A stretch of 64,000 nucleotides of DNA, from NCBI GenBank assembly GCA_932521035.1, contig OW051496.1:3596001-3660000 (forward strand). Reading direction: 5' to 3'. Of the stretch, positions 1-10,840 are shown in pieces; within the stretch, counting starts at the first letter, position 1; the number at the start of each line of letters is the position of its first letter. This DNA comes from Oscheius dolichura. Lineage: Eukaryota > Nematoda > Chromadorea > Rhabditida > Rhabditidae. The translations under genes were made by a program, and so were the position numbers. The notes below the pieces were generated by a model, which saw only the letters and a program-made list of their open reading frames with translations, did no database searches and had not been told where the DNA came from.

Positions 1-1395
1 GTGTGGAATCAACTGGCCGATATGAACCAGGGCCGGATTGATATTACGAACAGTTCCGTCATGTGGAGGGGACAGATCTTCGTATTTGGAGGAGTCAATA
101 AAGTGGCGGGGCCATTGAATACGGTGGAGAGATACGATCCGGGACTGAATCAGTGGACTAATATGCCGTGAGTTTATGCTGACATTTATAACATGTAGAG
201 GCCAACTAAACTATTGTTCAACCCTGCTTATCCCGGCTAGAAATAGCTAACTTGAAACCATAAGATGTCGAAATTTGACCCAACTCTTCCAATGAGGGCA
301 ACACTCTTTCGAGAAATAGGGAAAAGCAGGATCTTGCAAAATATTTTCCAAATTGTTTCTAGGAAACGTAATAACCCGGATTACCTTCTGTTCGTAATTA
401 ACCGGTGCCTAAAATTCATCATTGATGATTCCCTTTGTTTGTCCTAAAGCTTTGTGACTAACCAACTCCACCTCTTGCCTAGAAGTAGGGCCTCCAAAAC
501 CATAAAAAAATGCCTTGCGTTTTCTCTGGGTTTCGCCTTTCACTCGGGGAAATTCTGGGTTTTTTGAAGGCTGGCCAATGCCACAGATGATCTTGGAGCA
601 ATAGCCCAATCAGTCTAGAAACCTAGAATTGAATAAACTGCTTACAACTTGTTAGAAGTAGTTATCATGAAACTTTTCTGCCATCATTCTATACTAAAGA
701 ATTCGGAATTGGTAACTTTTAACCTTTCTATAGAACCTAGAAGTGGATATTCCGCTCTAATATAGTAACATCTTCCTAAAATACCCTTCACACTATCCGC
801 CATGGATCAGGCTCATAAATTTGCGGCTGTCTTGTTCCGCCACCTATTTTCCCCCCAAATAATGGAATTTTCGTCTTTCAGAGAGATGAAACACCCCCGA
901 GCCGAGGCAGCCGCCGCCGTCTGCCAGGATAAAATCATCGTGTGCGGTGGCTGGAACCTGGAGAACAGTTTCCTCCGCAGCGTGGAATGTTTCGACCCGG
1001 AGAGCGGGGTGTGGTCCGAGATGAATGACATGATCGCCCCGCTGAGTGGCCACGCCCTCGTTCCCTACGGGGATACCCTCATTCTGATGGGAGGACGCTA
1101 CGGGGAGAACTGTATCAACTGGGTCATGGAGTTGAGCAATCTGGAGGGGAAGGGACAGTGGAGGACTCTGCCCTCCCTCAACCACGAGTCGCATCTGTTC
1201 ACCGTGGTCACCCTTGGGAAGAAGATTTACGTGATGGGCGGATGGGGACCGGAGGGAGCCCTGAACCGGGTGGAGATATTCGACGGACACGGCTGGCAGG
1301 AGGGACCCGAACTGCCCTATACCAGTACCCAGATGGCCGTCGTTGTTCCCAATTACTTCTCCAATGATCTCTGTATCCATCAGAACAAATGTTAG
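1..1395 (+). CDS. Kelch-propeller protein, 5' end outside the window
   Basis: This is the 3' part of a Kelch-repeat gene. The first exon is open from base 1 and ends at about 171 in a CC|GTGAGT donor. The next exon begins after the acceptor near 881 and runs to the stop at 1393-1395, giving a 710-base intron at the same position and phase as in the other Kelch genes here. Kelch glycine pairs are visible as IFVFGG, IIVCGG, LILMGG and IYVMGG, with typical VERYDP and VECFDPESGVW strands between. A substrate-binding beta-propeller role is expected from the family, but the partner is unknown. An ATG at 802 lies inside the intron just upstream of the second exon and could give a shorter protein, though the paralogues argue for splicing. 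AATAAA lies at 1454-1459. The second exon is richer in G and C than later family members, so it is an older, diverged copy. Confidence 0.85.
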
Positions 1396-1459
1396 TTCTC
1401 TCTCTACCTCTGTGTAGATTTGTAAATTCTCTGTAAATTTCTTGTAAATATGTAATAAA

Positions 1460-1989
1460 TTGATTCAATTTACTGAAACTGGAACTCTCGATGCAAAAAA
1501 CATAGAAACGTTGTTCTATTGGCATTTTTTCGTTTTAAAGACACTTCAAAACAGGAGAAAAATGAAATCGGGAATTAGTTGTACAGAAGAATTAGTCCTC
1601 CTTCCCAGAAAAGTATTTCTTCAAGCAACCAGTGGATCCACAACTCACATTCAATACATATTCTGGGATATCGTCCATCCAGGCGATTCTAGTTCAACAA
1701 CCGAATCGAATAAACGGAAAACTTGTTGCATAGTAGTATAAAGTGTTTATAAAAAGTAGAAAAAAACCGTCAGCAATACTTTTACGTCTCCCATGAAACA
1801 AAAAAAAGATGCAATTCCATAGAATAAAGTGGCATTTCACAAGTGTTTGACCGGATGCTAGTAACTGCTCTTGAGATTCTGCTATTTGAAGTTGTCTTGA
1901 AGCAGCAGCAGAGGTGCATTGGGAAATGGAGCACATGTTGTCTTTTGAATGTTGTATGAGATAAGGAATGCACGATATGTTTCGAGGAG
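1460..1989. other. Intergenic, no gene seen
   Basis: Between the Kelch polyadenylation signal and the left arm of the inverted repeat there are only short unsupported reading frames. No domain, splice pattern or repeat was recognised. Confidence 0.5.
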
Positions 1990-2074
1990 AACTATTTATT
2001 GGAATGATCAGACCAAGAATATACAGACATGTCTCTATCGATGGAAGACGGCGACTTCAATTAGAAGCAGCATT

Positions 2075-2399
2075 TTAGAGGCCGAAGGCCTGGTTGAAGG
2101 GGGCATTTCTGAAGTAGATCTTTCCCTGGTCGGGATCGGTCATCTCGAGGGCACGACGCGTACTGTAAGAGGCAGATTAGAGAGGGAACAGTCAGCTATA
2201 CCAGGGCCTTCCTCCGTTGGTGGCCGCACATTCGGCGGCAGCTTGGGCCTGGAGGGCGGCAGCGAGGGCCTGGAGCTGCTGAGCCGCTGAAAATGGCAAT
2301 GTTGGCAGGGAAAGGCTCTCTACCGGCAACGGCTTCCTTCTCGGGGACGGCGTGGACGGCGAGGAGGGCACAGCAGCAGAAGACGAGGAGCTTGAACAT
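2075..2399 (-). CDS. Small secreted Ala/Gln-rich peptide, inverted copy
   Basis: Minus-strand mirror of the gene at 2829-3153. The predicted product is 82 residues from three exons. It starts MFKLLVFCCCALLAVHA, a clear signal peptide with likely cleavage after VHA. Next come a short acidic/basic stretch (PEKEAVA), an Ala/Gln-rich helix-like middle containing one Cys, and a C-terminus ending in NQAFGL. The two introns are very short (37 and 39 bases) with normal GT/AG ends. A TATA box (GAGTATATAAC on the sense strand) precedes the start by about 40 bases, and the AATAAA lies at the outer edge of the arm. I do not recognise the family; secretion is inferred from the signal peptide alone. It faces its twin head to head across a 270-bp spacer, which could act as a shared bidirectional control region. 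Confidence 0.75.
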
Positions 2400-2770
2400 T
2401 TTGGAGGATGGTGAGGGACAGGCGGTGGGGGCATGGTTATATACTCGGCTCTTATCAGGGAACACATTGTTTTTGGCGGCCTTTGGACCTGAGGGGCACA
2501 CTGAGCGGAGGAAAACACAATGGAAGGACCCCAAAAAAACAGCAAGCTGAATCCAAAAATTTAGAGGTCTGCTATAAAAGCAAACCTTACACTTTCCCAT
2601 ATATCATCCGTGGCTAAATCCTCCTGCCTGTTGGGGGAATTCCCGCGTCTTCGGCGCAATTTCGTTGCCTTCTGTTCTTTGATAAAGAGTCTTTACTGTT
2701 TACGTTCCCCGTTCTTTATGTTTGCTCCAAACAGTTTGGTCCTCTGGTCCGCCAAAAACAATGTGTTCCC

Positions 2771-2795
2771 TGATAAGAGCCGAGTATATAACCAT
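2771..2795 (+). promoter_or_regulatory. GATA motif plus TATA box of the peptide gene
   Basis: CTGATAAGAG is followed within about ten bases by GAGTATATAAC and then the start codon about 40 bases on. The same pair occurs in mirror image at 2433-2457 for the minus-strand copy. TGATAAG is the known target of GATA factors, including gut-specific ones in nematodes. Confidence 0.55.
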
Positions 2796-2828
2796 GCCCC
2801 CACCGCCTGTCCCTCACCATCCTCCAAA

Positions 2829-3153
2829 ATGTTCAAGCTCCTCGTCTTCTGCTGCTGTGCCCTCCTCGCCGTCCACGCCGTCCCCGAGAAGGAAGCCGTT
2901 GCCGGTAGAGAGCCTTTCCCTGCCAACATTGCCATTTTCAGCGGCTCAGCAGCTCCAGGCCCTCGCTGCCGCCCTCCAGGCCCAAGCTGCCGCCGAATGT
3001 GCGGCCACCAACGGAGGAAGGCCCTGGTATAGCTGACTGTTCCCTCTCTAATCCGCCTCTTACAGTACGCGTCGTGCCCTCGAGATGACCGATCCCGACC
3101 AGGGAAAGATCTACTTCAGAAATGCCCCCTTCAACCAGGCCTTCGGCCTCTAA
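2829..3153 (+). CDS. Small secreted Ala/Gln-rich peptide
   Basis: Three exons (2829-2904, 2942-3026, 3066-3153) total 249 bases and keep frame (phases 1 and 2), encoding 82 residues. Residues 1-17 form a hydrophobic, Cys-rich signal peptide ending AVHA. The mature part has an Ala/Gln-rich stretch of about 25 residues, then basic residues (CTRRALE) and an aromatic C-terminus. Reading through either intron gives early stops, which supports the splicing. The start is the first ATG downstream of a TATA box at about 2784. A CTGATAAGAG motif lies at 2771-2780. AATAAA is at about 3228. Almost identical to the minus-strand copy, including introns and control sequence, so both are probably expressed. 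The function is unknown: a gut-secreted or cuticle-associated peptide would fit but is inference. Confidence 0.78.
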
Positions 3154-3545
3154 AATGCTACTTCTAATTGAAGTCGCCGTCTTCCATCGATAGAGACATG
3201 TCTGTATATTCTTGGTCTGATCATTCCAATAAATAGTTACTCACAAACATTACACAAACAACAAAAGCATTGTAGATCATTTGGAGTCGACTCTAATGAA
3301 TGGTAGCTGAAACAAAGAGATCCCCAACAAGTCTTCCCTCCCCGATCTCTGAATTACCAACCACTTCTACTTCCCCTCCTCCCGTCTGTTGAGACGTCAC
3401 CCCGATCCAATCACCCTCGCTGATTGGCAAACACAAATGACTAATCGGGAGTAATTTATTAAATGCGAACACATTCTCTATTGACTTTAGATTTTATGAC
3501 AGCCGGCCAGTCAAACAGTAGTACGTACTTCATTATCCAAACAAT

Positions 3546-6150
3546 ATGCTCTACCTTTTTTTCTATGTTTTACTTCCCGGTTATTATGCACAAGGCGTAG
3601 ACAATTCAACCGAGGAACTTCAAGAAATCGGTAATTCCCCTCGTTCCGTACCAAAAAAATGAGAATTACTTACAGCACTGGATCAAAACATGACGAGAAG
3701 GCAGTTTTTCCAGCAATATTTCACTTTCCGGAATAAATTACATGAAGATCTTCTCAAAGGATACAATCGGATGATTCCTGGACTCTTCTTGGGAGGTAAG
3801 CTTTTCAATAAACGATGTTTAGTCGCCTTCCTGGCCGTGGAAACAGTCAAAGAAAGAGAAAAAGCGAAATGTATTTAAAAGCGTGCCTTGGAAGGGTTAA
3901 ATTGATTTCAATATATCGTTTGTTTCTACTTTCACTCTATCATCATGTTTTTACCGTTTCCAGTCATTACCTTATTTTCAAAAGAAGTGTCCACAGTCGT
4001 TGGTATCTTCGTGACAACCACAGTAATATACAGAGCCAAAGAACCTCTAATAAAGCACGGTGAAAAGTTTGAAAACGCCTTGAAAAGACATCGTTGAGTT
4101 CTTATATCACTACATTGGTCGCATATAGTCCATAAACACAAGTTTCAAAATGGTTAGTGTGAAAATTAAAATATTGTGGACAATTTCAAATAACCTTGAA
4201 AAGAGTTTCAAGTATTTCTGCTCTATTGATTTGAAAAATTAGGAACACAATAAAGGAAACTTCTATAAAATCGGGAATATTCATAGATCCTTCTGTGCCC
4301 GTAGCCCTGTCCTCCTTCTAGTGTTACATTTTTCTCACATTCCTTCTTCTCTCTACTTTGGTAGCAGGCTGTGAGCACTTTTAAAGTGAATGTGAAAAGT
4401 TTCAAAATACATTGAAATACTTCCTTGAAGATTCTATTTCAATTAATCAACGAGACACCCTTTTGTTCCAGATCGGTATGGACAAGAAGCTGAGCCCTTG
4501 TACTGTAACGTCACTCTGATGTATGCTAATCTCCTTTCCATAGTTTGTTGTCTTCCTCTCCCTCCTAAAACTAATCCTATTTTAGGAAGAAAGAAAGCAA
4601 AGTGTACTGATGATCGTTGACTTTGTTTATGTACGTTTTGTGAATTCTTATGAATAAAATAAAACTATAGGAGTGGAAGGATTATCGCCTCTGTTGGGAT
4701 CCGGCCGACTACGGTGGAATAGAACAAATCGGGCTGGTTAAAAAGGAACAAGTCTGGGTTCCTGACGTTGTTCCCTATGATATGTGAGTGGAGTTCTTCT
4801 TATTTTATGTTCTAGGAAAGGAATATAATTTCTGTTTTCTGTCAAAGTTACTTTTGTCTCGGGTTTCAGCCTTGGCTATATGGAAACTCTACCAGAAGAT
4901 CGTCAAACAGTCAGCATTACATCCAATGGTGAACTGAGCCTGTATGTCTCTACTGTGACGGAATTTGTCTGTCGAGTTGATGTAAGTTTCGCCAGATGGC
5001 TAAAAAGAGTGCTAAATGTATTATAGCCAATTCAGATGGCGGTCTAATAGGAATCACTTCTATTCTGTAACCATGTAGATTGGATATTTCAGCTAATCAA
5101 CTTCCCCTTCGACAACCAGCACTGTAACCTGAGCTTGAATTCGAATTTCGCCCCGGTCGAAGAGCTCCTGGTCATTGGAACCATAAATCCACAAATGATG
5201 TACACGGCGGTATGTTTTATCCATAGAATAAAGAGAGAAACAACCTTTTTCAGGGAAACGGAGAATGGATCTACCAGAATGTCTCCGTCAAAGTGAACCT
5301 GTGGGCCTCGCGTGACTACAGCTATCAGACAATCTTCTTCGAATTTTCATTCTGCCGGACGAGTACCTACTACATTATGCAGATTATCATCCCTTCCTTT
5401 GTTCTGACGGCCCTTTGTGAAATTGGACTGTTTTGGAGCATGCCACAGAAGGACAGCTACATGGAAACAGTCAGTTTTCTTCTTTTATATGCAGCTCTAA
5501 TGGCCATGCTCTCATAACTTCCTTTAGTCTTTTACTCCTAAAATATTAGTCAACAATATTCTATTACGAATATTTCCTTCAATTTCTCTATATGACGCCC
5601 TTGAAACTAAAAAAATCTATCTGGTTGATTCTGTAATTTCCAAAAGGATCGTTTTTCCCAATTCTATCAGTTCCACAATTTCTTTAAATTGATCTCTTCG
5701 TTAGCTAGTAGTTTTATAGATTTAATTTTAGTCTGGTCTGCTATCAAAAATCTCTTTCTTTTCATTGAAATATTTCCAGCTAAACTTGGGCTTTGCCGCT
5801 ATCCTGGCCATGATGTTCGTACTCCAAATGACTACCCAAGACATGCCCCGAATCAACCAGATCAATAAACTCTGTACGTCCTTGACTTTCCCTACCTGAA
5901 ACACTATTTCAGCGCGATATTCTCTAATCAACCTGGGATTGATTACAGTATCTAGTATAGTTGTCATCTGTATCGGAAAGTTCTGTAAACCCAAGCGGGA
6001 AAAAGTGGATAAAAACGCACCGTAAGTTGCAGCTACCCTTAGGAAGAGTATCCTTTTTTCAGATGGCTGAGCAGACTTCGACTCAACGTTTTCTTGTTGA
6101 TACTCTCCGTCGGGGCTTCTGTTATTAATTTAATTGTTTTGGTTGCTTGA
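3546..6150 (+). CDS. Cys-loop ligand-gated ion channel subunit 1
   Basis: About eleven exons encode roughly 390 residues with a complete Cys-loop receptor fold. The start (3546) gives a signal peptide, MLYLFFYVLLPGYYAQG. The extracellular domain includes WVPDVVPYD and the Cys-loop, C-x13-C with the signature FPFDNQHC. M1 contains IIIPSFVLTAL. M2 follows an intron and reads LNLGFAAILAMMFVLQM, with a Glu at -1' and Leu at 9', which in known receptors favours cation passage and forms the gate. M3 and a C-terminal M4 follow. The M3-M4 loop is only about 20 residues, far below the usual 50-250. No vicinal Cys pair is seen in loop C, so it is not a classical alpha subunit. All internal exons have canonical splice sites and matching phases. 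Ligand unknown; acetylcholine-receptor-like by pore residues only. The stop is TGA at 6148-6150. Confidence 0.9.
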
Positions 6151-6330
6151 TTGAAGAAATTTTACAGCGTCTTGATTATTCGATATCTACTCGCCAACTT
6201 GCTTTGTTACGACCACTGTTATGGTACTCTGAAATTGAGCTCCATGTCTTGAGTATGATTTGCTGTAGTTTTCCGCAAGAGTCGAAGTTCTTCTAAACTT
6301 TGAGGCTAATAACACACTATGCAAGGGGGC

Positions 6331-6350
6331 CCAGGCTCTTATCAGCGCCG
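6331..6350 (+). promoter_or_regulatory. GATA-type motif upstream of the SH3 gene
   Basis: CTTATCAG (reverse complement CTGATAAG) lies about 70 bases before the start codon and is preserved upstream of the paralogous gene at 7986 (7913-7920). The segment between motif and ATG (pyrimidine-rich, with CATTTCTTATTTCTT) is conserved in three family members. Confidence 0.45.
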
Positions 6351-6409
6351 TCTTTCTTTCCCTACCCCGTTCCCGGTTCCATTTCTTATTTCTTCACCCA
6401 ATTCTTTCA

Positions 6410-7703
6410 ATGGAAGATGATCCCGTTCTCAAAATGTACGAAGCGCTGGCAATCGTAATTGAAAAGGAGGAGGAAATCAACAAATTAGGGATGGAAAACG
6501 CCCAGAAAGAAGAATTTATTCTGAGGATAAAACGAGAGAAAGAGGAAATGATGGATAAGTTGAGGAAAGTTGACGCAGCAAAGAACGGTAGCCTCCTTTC
6601 CTGTATTGTAAATTATTTTTAATTTTAGAAAACAGGACAATACCGACTGAAACTAATCTAGGCCCCGGTGAGACACAATTCGACCTATTGATTTTCATGT
6701 CTACATTTTAGTCTGGTCGGCTATCAAACGTCTCAAGGCGGAGAATAGACAACAAAACGAAGAAATCGCAGCGTTGAAGAAAAAAAACAATGAACTACTG
6801 GGAATACTAGCGCTTTGTGAGTTTATTGCCGCTATCCGTACCCTGATTCTTTTAGTTGAACAAAGTAACCGAGAAACAGAACAGAAGCTACAAAAACAAT
6901 ATAACGACGATCTGCAACGTCTCGAAACTAGAATGGAATCAATTTTACGTGGGACGAACGCACAATTAGAACAGATAAGAACCCGTTCGAGGAACTATCG
7001 AGAAACGAGGAACGAACGAGCAACAGAAGAGCAGAAAACTGAGGGTTCGTGAGTTTAAACATCTTTTTTATGTGTATTTAGTTAAACTGAGGAAGAATCA
7101 AACCAGTGAACAGGAACACGAAAGGCCTGCTGACGAACTGCAACCTTTCAAGGCCCGAATCGCATTGTTTGAGAGAGCCTCCCAAGAAAATACTCAACAG
7201 GAATCCATTAGACGCCGATGGACGACCTTTCCAGAAGAAGCACAGAAAGCTGAAGGTTCAATTTTATTTGAGACGGAGGTGGAGATAGTGCGCGCGAGTT
7301 AGATGGAGCCAGGCGTCGCTACCCGGTAGCGGCTACCGTTGAAACTACCGGAAAACGAAGACTATGCAGGTATTTTCAGATAGTACGGTTCAAACGCACG
7401 CCGCCCGGTCTTCCGCAGTGTTTGTTGAGACAGAAAGAGTCTCCCCTCCGGCATCGCCCGAGCCTCAACCCGCTTACAATGACCCGCTATCAGACCCTGT
7501 CGTCGTTACGGCCCTCTACGACTACGAGGCTCAAGATGAGGATGAGTTATCCTTCGAGAAAGGTGACCAAATAGAGCTGCTGGAGAAACGTGAGAATTTC
7601 GTGGAAAGTGGACAGAAGAACAAGTTCAGATGAATCCGGATGGTGGACTGGAAAGTTACTGGGCCAGTCGGGATTTTTCCCAAGTAACTTCGTGGAGGAG
7701 TAG
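6410..7703 (+). CDS. Coiled-coil protein with C-terminal SH3 domain
   Basis: Seven or so small exons joined almost entirely in phase 1 encode an N-terminal coiled coil beginning MEDDPVLKMYEALAIVIEK, two tandem copies of a second coil module, a Pro/Ser-rich linker and an SH3 domain. The SH3 domain shows ALYDYEAQDEDELSF, GWWTGKLLG and GFFPSNFVE and ends two residues before the stop (7701-7703). An SH3 domain binds proline-rich peptides, so an adaptor role is likely. The first 60 residues are nearly the same as in the coiled-coil/Kelch gene at 7986, so the two proteins probably share a dimerisation module. One junction (near 7050) must use the donor GTTCGT to stay in frame; the paralogues have the same donor at the same place. 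The second coil module appears twice here (VEQ-like exons near 6858 and 7081), an internal exon duplication. Confidence 0.8.
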
Positions 7704-7985
7704 GGAGATGCTCTCCGAGGGTCAACACCGGTAATCGACCATATCACTTTTTATGGGATTATTGTATTTGTAACTTATAAAAACATTCTCAACAATGGAG
7801 AGGTTCATTTCTTGTTCGGCTGTGGGGTCAAGTCGCCAGGACCCAGATACGCCACCTATCCCGCTGTCTTCTTCTAAATTTTGAGACTTTTATCGACGTG
7901 CAAATCATCCCTCTTATCAGTGCCGTGTCTCTTTTCCCACCTCGTTCCCCACTCCATTTCTTATTTCTTTGTGAAACCCCCTGCA

Positions 7986-9829
7986 ATGGAAGATGATCCC
8001 GTTCTCAAAATGTACGAAGCGCTGGCAATTGTAATTGAAAAAGAGGAGGCCATCATCAAACTGGAAAGGGAAAATACCGAGAAGAATGAATTTATCCGGG
8101 AGATGAGACAAGAAAAAGAAGAGATGGCAGAGAAGTTGAGGAAACTTGAAGCAGAAAAGAACAAGGCTCCGACTGCTAAAACTAATTTAGGTCCGGGTGA
8201 GGAGTAGTTTGATGTATTGATGTTCACATTTCAATTTTAGTTTGGGCAGCTATCAAAAATCTCACAACACATAGTAAACAACAAAATGAAGAGATTACCG
8301 CTTTGAAGAAAAACAACGCTGAACTGCTGGGAAAACTGGCACTTGGTGGGTTTATTCTTTTGTTTTTCATCATTAGAATATAAGATATTCTTATTATGGC
8401 TATTTTAGTTGAGCCAAGGGACCGAGCAATAGAAGAGCAGCAGCAAAGACGATATAATGAAGAACTGAAACGGCTAGAAGATCGAATCACGGCGTTAGAA
8501 GCAATGCCCCGTGGAAGTGGGCAACCAGAACAGATAAGACGCCGATGGACAGAGCAGCCAGAACCAGAGACACCGAGTTCGTTTTGCTCTTCTATTTATC
8601 CAATCAGAGAAGACATTTGCAGCGCTCGAAAGCAGAACACTCCTATTAAACAGGCTAGCGAAACATGAGAATACCAAGGATAATCTGAAGAAAAGAGGAG
8701 AAGACATTATGCAACGACTGGAAACTCTACAAATGGGAATACAGAACAATATTCATTTCGACCAGAGTACGGTAGTTTTTTAAAAATAATTTGTACCCAA
8801 CCAAATTGCCAGATTTTAATAATGGGTGGAGAGAGAAACCAGCAGCCACTGGACGAGATGTTGATCTTGAGCCCGGGCAGAACATCCTGGACTAAATTAG
8901 GACTAAAATTACCGTTTTCTATAGCCTACGGAGGAGCTGTCTACATCGGCGGGGAGATATATATCCTCGGAGGAGAACTGATTCCCAATGTTCGATATAA
9001 GCACTTATACAAACTGAACAACCAAACGACGAAGTGGCAACAGCTGGCAGACATGGGCGAGGAGCGATCTCATATAGGAAATAGTTGTCTGGAATGGAGG
9101 GGAGACATCTGGGTATTTGGAGGATGCAACGGTCGGGGAGCATTGAAGACGGTCGAGCGATATCGCTCCTTGCTCAATACGTGGACTACGGTAACGTGAG
9201 TTGATCTTTTTTTGGTTAGCCGGCCGGTTTCTAAAATCTTTAGTAAAGAAAGTCCAGCAGTTCTTTTATAAATTCTGAATGAAACTCATTCCATCCTTTC
9301 CAAAAATTAAAAATCTTCCAGGCAAATGAAGGAAGCCCGCGTTGGAGCAGCTGTGGCTGTTTGTAAAGGAATAATGGTTGTTTGCGGCGGCTCGATCCTC
9401 ATCAGAAGTGTCGAATGCTACGATCCGGAAAGCGGCGTCTGGGCTACGTTGAACGACCACCCGTTCCCTCTTCGAGGCCTTTCGATGGTCACCTCCGGAG
9501 AAAATCTCATTGCTATGGGAGGTTTCAACGGCGAGAAGCCGGTCAACATTGTGATGAGCCTCTGTCCAACGAGAGAGACTGCCCAGTGGCAACTTTTCGG
9601 CAGGATGAGATGCCCACGGGAATCCTTCACCACTGCCAAAATTGGCAACGATATCTATGCCATTGGCGGCTGGGACAAGGAGACCCTCAGCCAGGTCGAG
9701 GTATTCAACGAAGATTTTGGTTGGCGAACGGGGCCTGAACTGCCGACTCGATGTAGCGCCGCCTGCTCCGTGGTCATCCCTCAATTCCAGGTGGAGATGA
9801 TGACTGAGCGGCTCCATGGCGGTCGTTAA
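7986..9829 (+). CDS. Coiled-coil/Kelch propeller protein
   Basis: The start (7986) gives the MEDDPVLKMYEALAIVIEK coiled coil. Coil exons follow in phase 1, with donors at about 8195, 8345 and 8575 (the last a GTTCGT donor). The coil exon ending DQST joins in phase 0 to the Kelch exon at about 8818 (ILIMGGE). The Kelch part has six glycine-pair blades: LIMGG, YILGG, WVFGG, VVCGG, IAMGG and YAIGG. Its single intron has CC/AC|G phase, as in all the paralogues. The stop is at 9827-9829 and AATAAA at about 9890. No BTB or BACK domain is present, so it is not a typical CUL3 adaptor; the coiled coil probably provides self-association. It lies directly downstream of the SH3 gene with the same first exon, evidence of local duplication with exchange of the C-terminal domain. 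The binding partner is not known. Confidence 0.88.
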
Positions 9830-9895
9830 ACATTGCCCAGCCGCTTTTCGCCGTACCTTGTCAATGTTTTTCTTATTACGGTCAAAAATAATAAA

Positions 9896-10396
9896 GAGAG
9901 TTCATATGATTATTTGTTATTTATAAAGTTTTTGAAACCTTTTATAAGTGACTTCTAGTGGATTGTTCTGCTGATATGTTGAACAACGGAGTAACGTCAA
10001 AATGAGCACGAAACGAATCTGTGGAATAGAAATGCTGGGGTTGTTTCACTTCTAGACAAGTGAACAAAGATTTATGTTCCAGGGATACTTTATCTAGTCT
10101 CAACTTTATTCCGGTCAATGTTACGTTTGGTAGATTTATTACAAAAAGTTGAGATCAACGATCTTCTTCTATTTTTTTGATCTTATTAACTTTTTCCTCC
10201 CTTATAGAAAGTAATCCTTGCTAATTGTGCAATTATGTCATTTTTAGTGTCGATACGGAAACAGAATGGCCCTTGAAGTGAAACGTTTTCGATATTCGTT
10301 ATTTAGCAAAGTGGAAATTGATTGATAAAGAATTATGCTCCAAGAAAACGTTGTATTCCCAGCCCAGATCAGTTCAGTAATTCTGCTGACATAGAA
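9896..10396. other. Intergenic; left copy of a direct repeat
   Basis: No gene is seen. Bases about 10112-10330 (starting TGTTACGTTTGGTAGATT) recur in diverged form at about 11690-11905, flanking the decayed unit between them. Shared landmarks include CCCTTGAA and GATATTCGTTA. Confidence 0.6.
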
Positions 10397-10552
10397 AGGT
10401 GACAAAATAGAGCTGCTGAAGAAAGGTGAGAATTTCGGGAAAAGTGAACAGAGAAATGAGTTCAGATGAATCCGGATGGTGGACTGGAAAGTTACTGGGC
10501 CGGTCGGGATTTTTCTCAAGTAACTTCGTGGAGGAGTAGGGAGAAGACAGCG
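10397..10552 (+). pseudogene. Remnant of an SH3-encoding gene end
   Basis: This short stretch copies the last two exons' junction of the SH3 gene (7560-7703). It has GGTGACAAAATAGAGCTGCTG, then a degenerate donor and a 40-base intron ending TTCAG, then the exon whose shifted translation would give GWWTGKLL and FVEE and the TAG. The upstream SH3 strands (ALYDY, ELSF) are gone, so no SH3 domain can form. It sits upstream of the coiled-coil unit at 10841, just as the intact SH3 gene sits upstream of the one at 7986, which shows that the duplicated segment spanned both genes. Confidence 0.85.
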
Positions 10553-10840
10553 ACAGTTGACAATACCGGTAGTATCATTGCACTATGTATAAAAGTACTG
10601 TATTTGTTTTTTTATGGAAGATTGTCGACGGGGAGGATTATATATTTGTTAGCTGTAGGGTCAAGTCACCAGAGAATGGCAAAACTCGGCATCAGACCCA
10701 GAAACACCACCGCTGTCTTCTTCTATGTTTTGAGACTTTTATTGGTGTGCAAAGCATCCCATAAATCTTGTATCAATGCCGTGTCTCTTTTCCCACCTCG
10801 TTCCCCGCTCCATTTCTTATTTCTTTATCCACGCCCTCCA

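Larger units (their letters stand above)
1990..3238. repeat. Large inverted repeat, two 490-bp arms
   Basis: Bases 1990-2479 are the reverse complement of 2749-3238. The coordinate sum of paired bases (5228) is the same at the inner and outer ends, so there is no net indel, and I saw only single-base differences (for example one C/T change in the second intron). The spacer is about 270 bp. Each arm holds a complete small gene: GATA-like motif, TATA box, signal-peptide exon, two introns, stop and AATAAA. The arms end just past the polyadenylation signal, so the duplicated unit is almost exactly one transcription unit. The near identity implies recent duplication or continuing gene conversion between arms. 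Confidence 0.95.

Noticed and set aside
802..895. ATG at 802 as the start of an independent Kelch protein
   Set aside because: The extra N-terminal residues lie in the intron position shared by all paralogues and have no domain match; splicing from the exon ending at 171 fits better.
844..1380. 178-codon minus-strand frame
   Set aside because: Antisense shadow of the Kelch exon; no features of its own.
2610..3032. 140-codon frame through the right inverted-repeat arm
   Set aside because: It starts upstream of the TATA box and reads through both small introns; the spliced signal-peptide gene is better supported.
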